From assembly GCA_017164015.1 (NCBI GenBank), contig CP071065.1, positions 5,247,918 to 5,311,917 of the forward strand: a DNA stretch of 64,000 bases, written 5' to 3'. The notes below the pieces were generated by a model. The model saw only the letters and a list, made by a program, of their open reading frames with translations. It searched no databases and was not told the DNA's origin. The DNA comes from Nostoc sp. UHCC 0702 (GTDB lineage Bacteria > Cyanobacteriota > Cyanobacteriia > Cyanobacteriales > Nostocaceae). Below, piece after piece: positions 29,470 through 38,220 of this stretch (position 1 is the stretch's first letter; every line of letters starts with the position of its first letter). The position numbers and the translations under genes are program-made.

Positions 29470-29618
29470 ATATCATGTCCGTTTAAACACTTATGATATC
29501 TGTGGAGGTCGGTAATAGGTAATAGGTAATTGGTTTTGAGTATTACCTATTACCCATTACCCATTACCTATTACCAAGCAAACCGACTATATCGTAAGTA
29601 ATTAGCCGAACTTGATAT
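29470..29618. repeat. MITE-like element with STRR cargo, copy 2
   Basis: A 149-bp element with ends ATATCATGTCCG and CCGAACTTGATAT. Next to the ends are conserved blocks (GTTTAAACACTTATGATATC on one side, AAGCAAACCGACTATATCG on the other) and the centre is tandem TAATAGG/TTACCCA heptamers. Inverted relative to the copies at 54692 and 55037. Confidence 0.75.
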
Positions 29619-29673
29619 AACTCCTAACTACTAACTCCTAACTCAGCACTTCGCACTGCGATAATATTCATCT

Positions 29674-30519
29674 ATGGATATAAAACCAGGAATACTTTAC
29701 GTTGTCGGTACACCAATTGGCAACCTGGAAGATATGACCTTTCGGGCGGTGCGAATTTTGCAAACTGTGGATCTGATTGCTGCGGAAGATACGCGCCACA
29801 CTGGGAAACTGTTACAGCATTTTCAAATTCAAACGCCCCAGGTGAGTTACCACGAACATAATCGTAGCAGCCGTATCCCAGAATTATTAGAACATTTGGG
29901 CAATGGTAAAGCGATCGCTGTTGTCAGTGATGCGGGAATGCCAGGTATTTCTGATCCTGGATATGAACTGGTGAAAGCTTGTATTGCAGCTGGGATAACA
30001 GTAGTTCCTATTCCTGGTGCTAGTGCAGCAATTACGGCTTTGAGTGCAGCGGGTCTACCAACGGATCGGTTTGTCTTTGAAGGCTTTTTACCAGCTAAAG
30101 GACAACAGCGGCGAGAACATTTAGAGTCTTTACAAACAGAATCTCGCACTCTAATTTTCTATGAATCACCGCACCGTTTGCGAGAAACTTTACAAGATTT
30201 AGCACAAGTTTGGGGAAGCGATCGCCAAATTGTGCTGGCACGGGAATTAACTAAATTTTATGAGGAATTTTGGCGGGGGACAATTGCTGAAGCGATCGCC
30301 CACTACAATCAACGCGACCCCCAAGGCGAATATACCCTATTAGTGGCGGGAACTCCACCCAGCCAAACCCAATTTACCGAAGAGGAATTAAAAGCTGAAC
30401 TACAACATTTAATTAGTCAGGGTATATCGCGATCGCAAGCTAGCCGTCAATTAGCAAAATTTACTTCTCTTCCCCGTCGCCAAATCTATCAATTAGCTCT
30501 TTCTCTAGTTATTGAATAG
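29674..30519 (+). CDS. rsmI: 16S rRNA 2'-O-ribose C1402 methyltransferase
   Basis: A 281-aa RsmI of usual length. The N-terminus GILYVVGTPIGNLEDMTFRA is diagnostic, followed by the AEDTRHTGKLL and SDAGMPGISDPGY motifs that form the SAM pocket, and FYESPHRLRETL in the second half. It methylates C1402 of 16S rRNA for decoding fidelity. The gene lies alone with a MITE just upstream. Confidence 0.97.
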   Translation: MDIKPGILYVVGTPIGNLEDMTFRAVRILQTVDLIAAEDTRHTGKLLQHFQIQTPQVSYHEHNRSSRIPELLEHLGNGKAIAVVSDAGMPGISDPGYELVKACIAAGITVVPIPGASAAITALSAAGLPTDRFVFEGFLPAKGQQRREHLESLQTESRTLIFYESPHRLRETLQDLAQVWGSDRQIVLARELTKFYEEFWRGTIAEAIAHYNQRDPQGEYTLLVAGTPPSQTQFTEEELKAELQHLISQGISRSQASRQLAKFTSLPRRQIYQLALSLVIE

Positions 30520-30639
30520 TTTAAATAATACTGTATTTACGTATTTTTACTCAAACTTGTTGTTTGTATATACACTAAAATTTAAAAACAAAAGTATGAT
30601 TTTGTGAAAATTCTCAGTGGCTAAAAATACAAAAATATT

Positions 30640-30984
30640 ATGGGTAATCTACTAATCAAAGTTATAGGTTTAATTTTACTGATTACAGGCATCTACTTTT
30701 TGGGACAGAATATCATATTTGCTAGTGGTTATTATTCATATTTTTACCGTAGCTTACCAGCTACTGGCTCAGTTCTGGCAATCATGGCTGGCGTTTTTGC
30801 GTTAGTCTTTTTTCGCAGAGAAACTGGTAATTTGGGATGGATTTTATTAAGTATTGGTATAGTGTTAGTTTTCTTAAGTGGCGGAGTGATTTTAAGACCA
30901 ACAAGTTTATGGAATTTTTTGATTGCTTTCACCGGATTAGCAGTTGGATATAAATTATTAAATCAAGGTAGGATTAGGTTTTAA
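30640..30984 (+). CDS. Small four-helix membrane protein, unknown
   Basis: A 114-aa protein with about four hydrophobic segments, including ITGIYFLGQNIIFA and ILLSIGIVLVFLSGGVIL. Not recognised. Candidate membrane protein located between rsmI and the TnpB element. Confidence 0.65.
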   Translation: MGNLLIKVIGLILLITGIYFLGQNIIFASGYYSYFYRSLPATGSVLAIMAGVFALVFFRRETGNLGWILLSIGIVLVFLSGGVILRPTSLWNFLIAFTGLAVGYKLLNQGRIRF

Positions 30985-31189
30985 AGCTGGTGTAAATGCT
31001 ATTATTTGCTCATTGTTGGTAGTAGTCAAGTTTACCTTTATTTACTGCTTGTAGTGCAGTTAAGTAGATTTAGTATTATGATTTTTCTATATTTTCTACT
31101 GTTGCTGCGAGTGCATTATGACACTGGCAATAGTTTGTAGCCTAGTGCTAACTTGACAAACAAGAAGCACCATAAGCCGCCTCAACTCG

Positions 31190-32575
31190 GTGACATGACT
31201 CCGGGCTGAAGCCTCGGAGCTTCTAAGAATTACTTCTTAGTCTTCCTAGTTATTCCCTTGCGGGTTTTCGACTTTGACCTAGATTGAGATATCTCAACCC
31301 CTGGCAAACCGTCTGCATAGGCTTTTTGGATTCCCGACTGCCCATCGGTACTAATCAGAGATATTCCTCTATTCCTGATGACTTGACCACTAGCTACATC
31401 ACGATCAGTCGTATATCCGCAACTAACACAAAGATGTACTCTCATACTCAAGTCTTTTCTCACTTGTGCACCACATTCAGGACACTGCTGCGAGGTTCCC
31501 CTTGCACTAACTTCACCAAAGAATTTACCCCGTTTCCAACAGACATATTTGGTAATAGTTCGGAACTGTCCGAACCCTGCATCAAGCATCTGTAGCCCAT
31601 GCATTCCTTTAGCCAGAGTGCAGTAATCCAAGTCTTCCATGAAGACCATATCACCAGCATCACAAAGGGCATGAGCTTGTTTGAAGTGGAAGTCCTTGCG
31701 GGTGTTGTCAATCGTGTGGTGAAGTCTAGCAACTTTGATGCGTTGTCTGTGGTAATTCTGAGATCGCTTCTTTTTTCTAGAAAGTCTACGTTGCAGCAAT
31801 TTCAGCTTGCTTTGCATAACTTTCAAAAACTTGGGCGACTTTACAACAACTCCGTCACTAGTTGCCAAAAACTTTTCAAGCCCCACGTCTACCCCAATTG
31901 GGTGTCCGTATGGCATTGGCCAAGGAATATTAACATCACATTGAATATTAATGGAAGCGTACCAAATATCCGCTTTGTTGATTATCCGAACTTGCTTAAC
32001 CACAAACCCACTAGGGATTGGGCGATGTAAGTTAATTGGAATCAAGCCAAGTTTAGGAAGCTTGAGATTTAATTCAGCTACAGGATTTTCTTTAAACTGC
32101 GGGAACAACAAAGATTTGAATTGCCCAAACTTTTTAAATCTGGGGAATCCATGCCCAACTTTCTCAAATCCCTCCCATGCTCGGTGCAATTGTTTAAGTG
32201 CTTGCTGCAAAACTTGACTTGGTACTTCACCCAGTCGGGGAAATATCTTTTTTGCACTTGGCAGGGCATTAAGCTGCAAAACTTCGCTAGGGAAAGGAGC
32301 ATCAGCAGTCATGATGTATTCATGACTAATCGAACATCTGTCAACCAAGCATTTGCGGCTATTGCACCAATCCTTAATTTCTCGCAGCCCATAGTTATAG
32401 GCAACGCGACAAACATCCATCCACTCAAAGAGTGACTGTTCTTGAGTGATGTTTGGATAGATTCGGTAGCGGTAATTCATGGTTAGCATTCCACTATTTT
32501 AACACATTTAGTGGAGAGCATGACTCTAGTAAATTAAAGCCGTGCTTGAAGCACGGGGTTTTAAACCCATTTTTC
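31190..32575 (-). mobile_element. IS200/IS605-type element with tnpB only (IS1341-like)
   Basis: The tnpB gene is flanked by end-proximal hairpins usual for this group: CCGTGC..GCACGG at 32540-32556 with GGGTTTTAAACCC next to it upstream, and CTCCGGGC..GCCTCGGAG at 31199-31219 downstream. No tnpA is present, so mobility would need a transposase in trans. Borders are estimated from hairpin positions. It interrupts the stretch between a small membrane protein gene and the second rpsU. Confidence 0.8.
31230..32489 (-). CDS. tnpB: TnpB, RNA-guided endonuclease of IS200/IS605
   Basis: A 419-aa full-length OrfB/TnpB. RuvC residues are intact: Asp in GVDVGLEKFLATSDG (about 210), Glu in FMEDLDY (about 285) and Asp in TDRDVASGQVI (about 365), with a CPECG/CVSCG zinc ribbon between the last two. 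TnpB proteins cut DNA guided by an omega-RNA made from the element's right end. Here a hairpin series (31199-31260) at the 3' end could be that RNA. A second ATG at 32480 gives a more usual MNYRY start. Confidence 0.95.
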   Translation of the reverse strand: MLTMNYRYRIYPNITQEQSLFEWMDVCRVAYNYGLREIKDWCNSRKCLVDRCSISHEYIMTADAPFPSEVLQLNALPSAKKIFPRLGEVPSQVLQQALKQLHRAWEGFEKVGHGFPRFKKFGQFKSLLFPQFKENPVAELNLKLPKLGLIPINLHRPIPSGFVVKQVRIINKADIWYASINIQCDVNIPWPMPYGHPIGVDVGLEKFLATSDGVVVKSPKFLKVMQSKLKLLQRRLSRKKKRSQNYHRQRIKVARLHHTIDNTRKDFHFKQAHALCDAGDMVFMEDLDYCTLAKGMHGLQMLDAGFGQFRTITKYVCWKRGKFFGEVSARGTSQQCPECGAQVRKDLSMRVHLCVSCGYTTDRDVASGQVIRNRGISLISTDGQSGIQKAYADGLPGVEISQSRSKSKTRKGITRKTKK

Positions 32576-32676
32576 TGATAAATTGCCTTTTATCCTGGCG
32601 TTTGCATAGGGTAATTTGGCTAAGTTTGAGGCTACTATTACAATGGAAACTATTGATTTATGAGGACAAAGCCAGA

Positions 32677-32856
32677 ATGACCCAGGTGGTTCTAGGAGAA
32701 AACGAAGGAATAGATTCAGCTCTGCGTCGGTTTAAACGCCAGGTCTCGAAAGCTGGTATATTGGCTGATGTGAAGTATCATCGTCACTTTGAAACACCGT
32801 TGGAAAAGCGTAAACGTAAGGCAGTGGCAGCTAGACGCAAACGACGTTTTAAATAA
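32677..32856 (+). CDS. rpsU: 30S ribosomal protein S21, copy 2
   Basis: A 59-aa protein starting MTQVVLGENEGID, near identical over its first half to the copy at 26642 but with a shorter C-terminus rich in Arg and Lys. The ATG at 32677 is chosen to match that start. Two S21 genes are common in Nostocales. Unlike copy 1 it is not next to an rbp gene. The TnpB element ends about 100 bp upstream, so it may have inserted into the promoter region. Confidence 0.93.
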   Translation: MTQVVLGENEGIDSALRRFKRQVSKAGILADVKYHRHFETPLEKRKRKAVAARRKRRFK

Positions 32857-32955
32857 ACCTATTCGGTTTGGTACTGGTGTTGCTTAAGGACATGACCTTC
32901 AAGAAGCAATACCACATTGCCGTTATTCTTACAAAAAATTAAGCAAGATGCGCCG

Positions 32956-32972
32956 CACCCCTTAGCGGGGTG
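32956..32972 (+). terminator. Hairpin downstream of rpsU copy 2
   Basis: CACCCC-TTAGC-GGGGTG, 6-bp perfect stem, about 100 bp after the stop. Only a weak T-run follows, so factor-independent ending is possible but not certain. Confidence 0.5.
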
Positions 32973-33084
32973 TGGGTGTATTGCTTTACATTTAAAAGCT
33001 GATTGTCAAAAATTTTACTTCAGTTGGTTGAAGCTAGCTAAAATTGCTGCCTATCAACCAACTTAAAAACTCCCTTTGTAGTAT

Positions 33085-33735
33085 CTACAAAGGTTCAACA
33101 GTGCGACTATTACAACGATTCATCGCCTTTTCTACTCCTTGTTTGAGGCTAAATTCTACACATTCAACTACAAACTGGAGTACAAGAGACATTAGTTGAG
33201 TTTCGGCGGGAGAAAATTTTCCTAGCACATGGGAGATAGACTCAGAGTTATCAGCATTAGCGGTATCTTTGGGTTTACCAATGCCGATTCGCAGCCGTGG
33301 GAAGTTTTGGGTGCTAAGATGGGCGATCGCACTCTTCATGCCATTGTGTCCCCCAGCAGAACCAGACAAGCGTAGGCGAGTCTTTCCCAAAGGTAAGTCC
33401 ATATCGTCATAAATCACTAGCACAGATTCTGGCGGCAATTTATACCAACTTGTCACCGCTTGTATTGACTGTCCCGAACGATTCATATAAGTCAAAGGCT
33501 TCAGCAAGCGGATTTTACCTCCACCTGGTGCCATACCTTCGCCATACTCTCCTTGAAACTTGCGATTTTCCGCTAAGGGAATTTGCCAAAAACGAGAAAT
33601 AGCATCTACAGCAGCAAAGCCAATATTGTGGCGTGTTTGGTTATACTTGGGTTCAGGATTCCCCAACCCGACAATTAGTTGGGGAATCACCACAGCTGGT
33701 TGCGTAACAGCTTCTGTCATTTTGTCTACAATCAA
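33085..33735 (-). CDS. pth: Peptidyl-tRNA hydrolase
   Basis: A 216-aa Pth with an N-terminal extension of about 18 residues. Diagnostic elements are LIVGLGNPEPKYNQTRHNIGF with the catalytic His, KPLTYMNRSG, the YDDMDLPLGKTRLR motif and GSAGGHNGMKS. It recycles peptidyl-tRNA. The tatA gene is directly upstream on the same strand with 15 bp between them, so they form a unit. Confidence 0.97.
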   Translation of the reverse strand: MIVDKMTEAVTQPAVVIPQLIVGLGNPEPKYNQTRHNIGFAAVDAISRFWQIPLAENRKFQGEYGEGMAPGGGKIRLLKPLTYMNRSGQSIQAVTSWYKLPPESVLVIYDDMDLPLGKTRLRLSGSAGGHNGMKSAIAHLSTQNFPRLRIGIGKPKDTANADNSESISHVLGKFSPAETQLMSLVLQFVVECVEFSLKQGVEKAMNRCNSRTVEPL

Positions 33736-33750
33736 TCGATTCCCAGCATC

Positions 33751-34023
33751 TTAACTAGCTTGGGAAGAACCGGCTGTATCTTGTTCAGATTTAGCTGCTG
33801 GGATTTGCTTGGGTTCAATTTCAGCGGTAGTTTTCACAGCTTGTTCTATTTGTTCAGCTTCGCGTTTAAACTCATTTTGAAATTCATTAGAAGCTTCTTG
33901 AAAACCGCGAATTGCTTTCCCCATACTACGTCCAATCTCTGGCAGTTTTTTCGGCCCAAAGATTAACAGTGCCACTACCATAATTAGACCCATTTCCGGC
34001 AGACCGATACCAAATATATTCAT
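33751..34023 (-). CDS. tatA: TatA/E family twin-arginine translocase subunit
   Basis: A 90-aa protein with one N-terminal TM helix (MGLIMVVALLIFGPKKLPEIG, with the family FGPKKLP hinge), an amphipathic helix and an acidic/Ala-rich tail. The ATG at 34023 is preferred because AGGAG precedes it; an upstream alternative is 34041. Works with TatC at the thylakoid and plasma membrane to export folded proteins. Located between psbH and pth on the same strand, an order I recall from other cyanobacteria. Confidence 0.93.
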   Translation of the reverse strand: MNIFGIGLPEMGLIMVVALLIFGPKKLPEIGRSMGKAIRGFQEASNEFQNEFKREAEQIEQAVKTTAEIEPKQIPAAKSEQDTAGSSQAS

Positions 34024-34122
34024 GATTGTGTCTCCTGTCAACTCTCAAATCGTGGCATATATTCACATCTGTAGTCTAGACAATAGTTAGCGGTCATTGG
34101 TCAAGGTACAGTAGTAAAAAAA

Positions 34123-34200
34123 CAACTGACAACTGACAACTAACAACTAACAACTAACAACTGACAACTAACAACTGACAACTAACAACTAACAACTAAC
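34123..34200. repeat. STRR, CAACT(A/G)A heptamers
   Basis: Eleven tandem units, mixed CAACTAA and CAACTGA, between tatA and the psbH terminator. Confidence 0.85.
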
Positions 34201-34206
34201 TCCAAT

Positions 34207-34229
34207 AAAAAAACCCGGACAAGCCGGGT
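34207..34229 (-). terminator. Rho-independent terminator of psbH
   Basis: Read on the minus strand: CACCCGGCTTGTCCGGGT followed by seven T. The stem CCCGG/CCGGG and T-run are classic. It lies about 40 bp after the psbH stop codon. Confidence 0.85.
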
Positions 34230-34270
34230 GCAGGTTCGCCGATCACACAAGCTTATTCGCTGTGTATCAG

Positions 34271-34474
34271 TTAGCGTCCTAAACTGCGCCAATCGACAAG
34301 AACATCCTGAACCAAGATTGTCTTATTGTAAAGTTGCAGAATAATTAGCAGAAACACGAAAAATAGCAGTATAAAAACAGCCATTACAGGAGTCGTACCC
34401 CAACCAGGGGCGACTTTACCATACTCAGAATTCAGAGGTTTGAGGATGTCTCCCAACCTAGTCCGTTGTGCCAT
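34271..34474 (-). CDS. psbH: Photosystem II protein PsbH
   Basis: A 67-aa single-span protein: RTRLGDILKPLNSEYGKVAPGWG before the membrane helix (about 28-48), then LYNKTILVQDVLVDWRSLG. This is a standard cyanobacterial PsbH, which stabilises the CP47 side of PSII. It is divergent from psbN across an 85-bp gap and has its own terminator. Confidence 0.97.
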   Translation of the reverse strand: MAQRTRLGDILKPLNSEYGKVAPGWGTTPVMAVFILLFFVFLLIILQLYNKTILVQDVLVDWRSLGR

Positions 34475-34559
34475 AGTTCACCTAAGATTAGTTGCCAAAG
34501 CTTTTTTTAATCTTCTGTAATATTCTATAAGAATAGCACTGATAATTTATCTCTAATTT

Positions 34560-34691
34560 ATGGAACCCGCAATAGTTCTTAGCATTTCTGTCGGCGTGAT
34601 CTTGGTTGGTATCACTGGCTTTGGGATTTATACCGCTTTTGGGCCTCCCAGCAAGCAATTGGCAGATCCTTTTGAAGACCACGAAGACTAG
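34560..34691 (+). CDS. psbN: PsbN, photosystem II assembly factor
   Basis: A 43-aa protein beginning MEPAIVLSISVGVILVG and ending FEDHED, a single TM helix and short acidic tail typical of PsbN. Needed for PSII assembly and repair rather than being a subunit. It is divergent from psbH, a conserved gene pair in cyanobacteria and plastids. Confidence 0.95.
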   Translation: MEPAIVLSISVGVILVGITGFGIYTAFGPPSKQLADPFEDHED

Positions 34692-35833
34692 ATATAGTCA
34701 AGAGTCAATAGTCAAGAGTCAATGGTGAAAACATCGGGACTTAAGACTACTGACTCACTCATATCAAGGTTTAGCTGCTGGTGTGACTTTGAAACTAGCG
34801 ATTTTCCAAGGCTGTATCGTCAAGTTTTGTTGCTTAGATGAGAATTCAGTGATGGAGGAACGTTCCAATAAATCTACTGGATCTCCCAGATTTAATCCCA
34901 AATCACTTTGTAAAGATAACTCTGCTGTTTCTCCATGTGATTCATAACACCGGAGAATTAATTGCTGTGGATCATCTTCAGATGGCTTCAAAGCCATCAA
35001 AATGAGATTTTCAGCGGATAAATCTAAGAAACTCAACTTTTCAGCAGTATTGATTGCTGATTGCTGAGTAGTATCTGAGTTTACTATCACTTGTAACGGT
35101 ATATTCAATTCATAGCCACGTTGTACAGTATGGGCTGATTCCCAGCTATGTGCATGGGGATACAAGGCATAGGTAAATTCGTGAAAGCCTCGGTCTGCTT
35201 CTGGGTCTGGCCAATTGGGACTCCGTAGTAGTGTGAGGCGTAATTGATTGGGTTGACTATCGTAACCATATTTACAATCATTCAGCAAACTGACACCGTA
35301 AATACCCTGTTGTGTCTCTGCTGTCAAATCAGCCCAACGTAAGGCTGGAACTTCCCATTTTGCTTGTTCTGCGGGGGTTTGTCGTTGAGTTGGTCGGCGA
35401 ATTGCACCACAGGGAATTTCATAGGTTGCAAAGTCTGCTTCAATGTTGAGAGGAAAGGCAGCTTTCACTAAAACCTGATTTTCTTGCCAATTAACTGTAG
35501 AGGCAATTTTTAACACAGGTGAACCAGCTTGCAAAATATAATCTTGACTAAATTCCGATTCACCCAATTGACGCACCACGCGAATACGACTTTGCACTGA
35601 CCCTTGTTCTAGCCACTGAATAGATTTCAGGTGCGTTGGAGGTAAGGGATGCTGGGCATAATTAGGGTCAATATTCCAAGCATCCCAATATTGACCGCTG
35701 TCTTTGAAGGCTTGTAGTTGATTCCCTGCACCATTCAAAACTTGCCGTTGATAAGTTTTGTCAAAAACACTAGATAAATCTCCCGTTTCATGGTTAACGA
35801 CAACCTGTAGGAATTCATTTTCTAGAATCCAGT

Positions 35834-35973
35834 TTGGGGATGAGGGGGATGAGGGGGATGGGGGGGATGAGGGGGATGAGGGGGATGAGGGGGATGGGGG
35901 GATGAGGGGGATGAGGGGGATGAGGGGGATGAGGGGGATGGGGGGGATGAGGGGGATGAGGGGGAAAGCCAAA
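35834..35973. repeat. 9-bp minisatellite inside the GH38 gene
   Basis: About 15 units of GATGAGGGG and GATGGGGGG. The seventh unit has 8 bp. On the coding strand it reads Ser-Ser-Pro or Pro-Leu-Ile depending on frame, so the same DNA encodes different repeats before and after the slip. Confidence 0.9.
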
Positions 35974-36544
35974 ATAGGCGATAGCCTACGGGTGGAATGT
36001 CGGTTGCAAGAAATAGCAGTGTTGCAGGTTCAGACAATTGAGATGTTAGCTGGTTTCCTGAAGCATCATAAATCTGCCATTCTTGGTTAGCTGTTGCTGG
36101 TGTGGGTAAGGTGACAGATACTACCTCAGAACGCTGCCAATTGAGAGAATTGAAGACGAAAACAGGTTGGGCTTGAGGATGCGGTGGTTGTGGTATGGTG
36201 GTGTGGGATGCGATCGCAACCAATGATTGCTGTAATATTTTAGTTCCTAGTTGTTCGACTTTCTGCCACTGGGGCAAGGCATCTACATATACTTGGGTAA
36301 TGGAAGAACCGGGTAGGATATCATGAAACTGGTTAAATAATATTTGTTTCCAAGCAGTTTCGATTTCTGTTTTGGGATATGTCACACCACAGCTTACCGT
36401 TGCCAAAGTAGCAAATAGTTCAGCTTGGTACAACAAATTTTCACAAAGACGATTCCAACGCTTTTGATCTGCGTGGGTAGTATAGCATCCGCGATGGAAT
36501 TCTAAATATAGTTCATCGTTCCAGGTGGGGAAGGTGGAGGATGA

Positions 36545-36672
36545 CTGATGACTGTTGACTGTTGACTGTTGACTGTTGACTGTTGACTGTTGACTGTTGA
36601 CTGTTGACTGTTGACTGTTGACTGTTGACTGTTGACTGTTGACTGTTGACTGTTGACTGTTGACTGATGACT
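36545..36672. repeat. STRR encoding a 7-aa repeat inside the GH38 gene
   Basis: Tandem CTGTTGA heptamers. Because three units make 21 bp, the frame stays open and gives about six copies of Ser-Thr-Val-Asn-Ser-Gln-Gln, followed by an Asn-Ser-His-Gln-Ser end, inserted between GH38 segments. Confidence 0.9.
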
Positions 36673-38220
36673 GGATTTGTTGGAGATATTTTTCGGCTGT
36701 TGTAAATTCTATGTCTGGGAAGAAAGCCGATTTTTGCCAGCGTCGGGCGATTTCTAACATATCACGGGTGGGGCCGCCGCCGTGGTCGCCGACACCGGGA
36801 AGCCAAAGGGATGCTGGTAAATCGGTTTGGGCTTGCCATTCTAAAGAGTAGGATGCCATTTTAACCGGGTCGATACCTTCACCGATGGGTGCAGACATCA
36901 AACTTAAGACTTCGCTGCCGTCAGGCGATCGCCACCAAAAAACGCCATAATCAAACTTAGTAGTATCATTCCACCGCAATTTCTGGGTGACAAAATACTC
37001 AATACCTGCATTGGCGAAAAACTGCGGTAAAGTTGCACAGAAACCGAAAGTATCAGGAACCCAAACGATCGTAGAAAGCTTACCGAATTTTTCTTGGATA
37101 TAACGTTGACCATACAATAACTGACGAGCGATCGATTCACCAGCAATCAAATTTAGTTCCGGTTCCACCCACAAACCACCGAGAACTTCCCAACGTCCAG
37201 CAGTTACCGCTGCTTGAATAGCCTCAAATAAATCTGGGCGATGTTCCTCAATCCAAGCATAAAGTGCTGGTGTGGAATGACAGAAAATTAACTCCGGAAA
37301 ATCTGTTTGTAACTTCAGAACCGATGCAAAAGTGTTTTGCGCTGCATTCCAAGTTTCACTCACAGGCCACAACCATGCTAAATCTAAATGAGCATGACCC
37401 AACAAATAAATTTTAGATTTTAGATTTGGGATTTTGGATTGAGAGAGTTGCTGGCGAATGGTAGAAAGTGTTTTTTCCCCTTCCTCCTGTGCGCCTTCGC
37501 GGTTTGTTATTTCCCTTACCGCCTCAGCCAAAACATCCAACCTTTGGGGTGCAAACCTTTGCAAATAAAGTTGCACCACTGCCAACTCATCAGCCACAAA
37601 ACCCGGATCAGGTTTATGATCATCTATAGACTCATAGACAAGGAGCGATCGCACTAAAGCACCATCACAATGTCCCGGACTCACTAACCGCAAAGCCACA
37701 ATAAATTCTTCACCAGGTGTTACCCCAGGGCTGAGAAGCACTCTTGGTGAACAATCAAATAAATCTCCTTCCAGTACCAACTTACCATTGACATAAATCT
37801 CAGCTGCATCTGCCCACCAAACTAGCAAAAGCCGCAAAGACAACCCCGCTAAAGAATAACCCTGTAAATCCTGGGGAACTACTAATCTTTGTACCAGCCA
37901 TAGCACTTTTTTCCCGCCAGTCCAAGCAATGTGACTTTTGGCGTTTAGCTGGGCGCTTTGCCAATCAGACAAATCTGATGCAATAACTTCAGTAATTTCT
38001 CGGTCAGATTCTTGGTACAGCCAGGTAGATTGAATATCAACTTGAGAACAAGAGCGTAATTGCTCAATTGCTTGTGAAATCAAAGTAGTATGAGATTGAG
38101 ATTCTATAGTGGTCATATTTTCGCTAAGATGATGGCACTGACGATAATTAACAGATTGTAGTTTTATTGTTTGGCGGGAGTCTCACAACTAAACAAGACT
38201 CAAACTAGCAAATCATTACC

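Larger units (their letters stand above)
34764..38116 (-). pseudogene. GH38 alpha-mannosidase, frameshifted in a repeat tract
   Basis: The gene is read as two overlapping frames. The N-terminal frame (38116 to 35822, 764 codons) carries the GH38 catalytic region: HAHLDLAWLWP metal site (about 241), WVPDTFGF with the nucleophile Asp (about 355), and HFHDILPGSS-like QFHDILPGSSI. The C-terminal frame (35972 to 34764) carries the beta-sandwich half. They overlap at 35834-35973, a tract of 9-bp GATGAGGGG units of which one is 8 bp long; that single missing G causes the frame change. Restoring it would give a protein of about 1100 residues. A second in-frame tandem repeat lies at 36545-36672. It may be a decayed gene, a phase-variable one or a sequencing error. 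Family members trim alpha-mannosides. Confidence 0.85.

Noticed and set aside
29414..29476. Longer N-terminus for the pfkB-like kinase
   Set aside because: The extra residues (Cys/Pro/Ser-rich) are encoded by a GGGGCAG-type repeat; the ATG at 29416 gives the family start.
34123..34200. Regular repeats looking like a CRISPR array
   Set aside because: Units are 7-bp head-to-tail heptamers without spacers. The same holds for tracts at 11692, 36545 and 54820; these are STRRs.
35822..35972. Two separate overlapping GH38 genes
   Set aside because: The halves are complementary parts of one GH38 protein and meet in a repeat whose single 8-bp unit explains the frame change.
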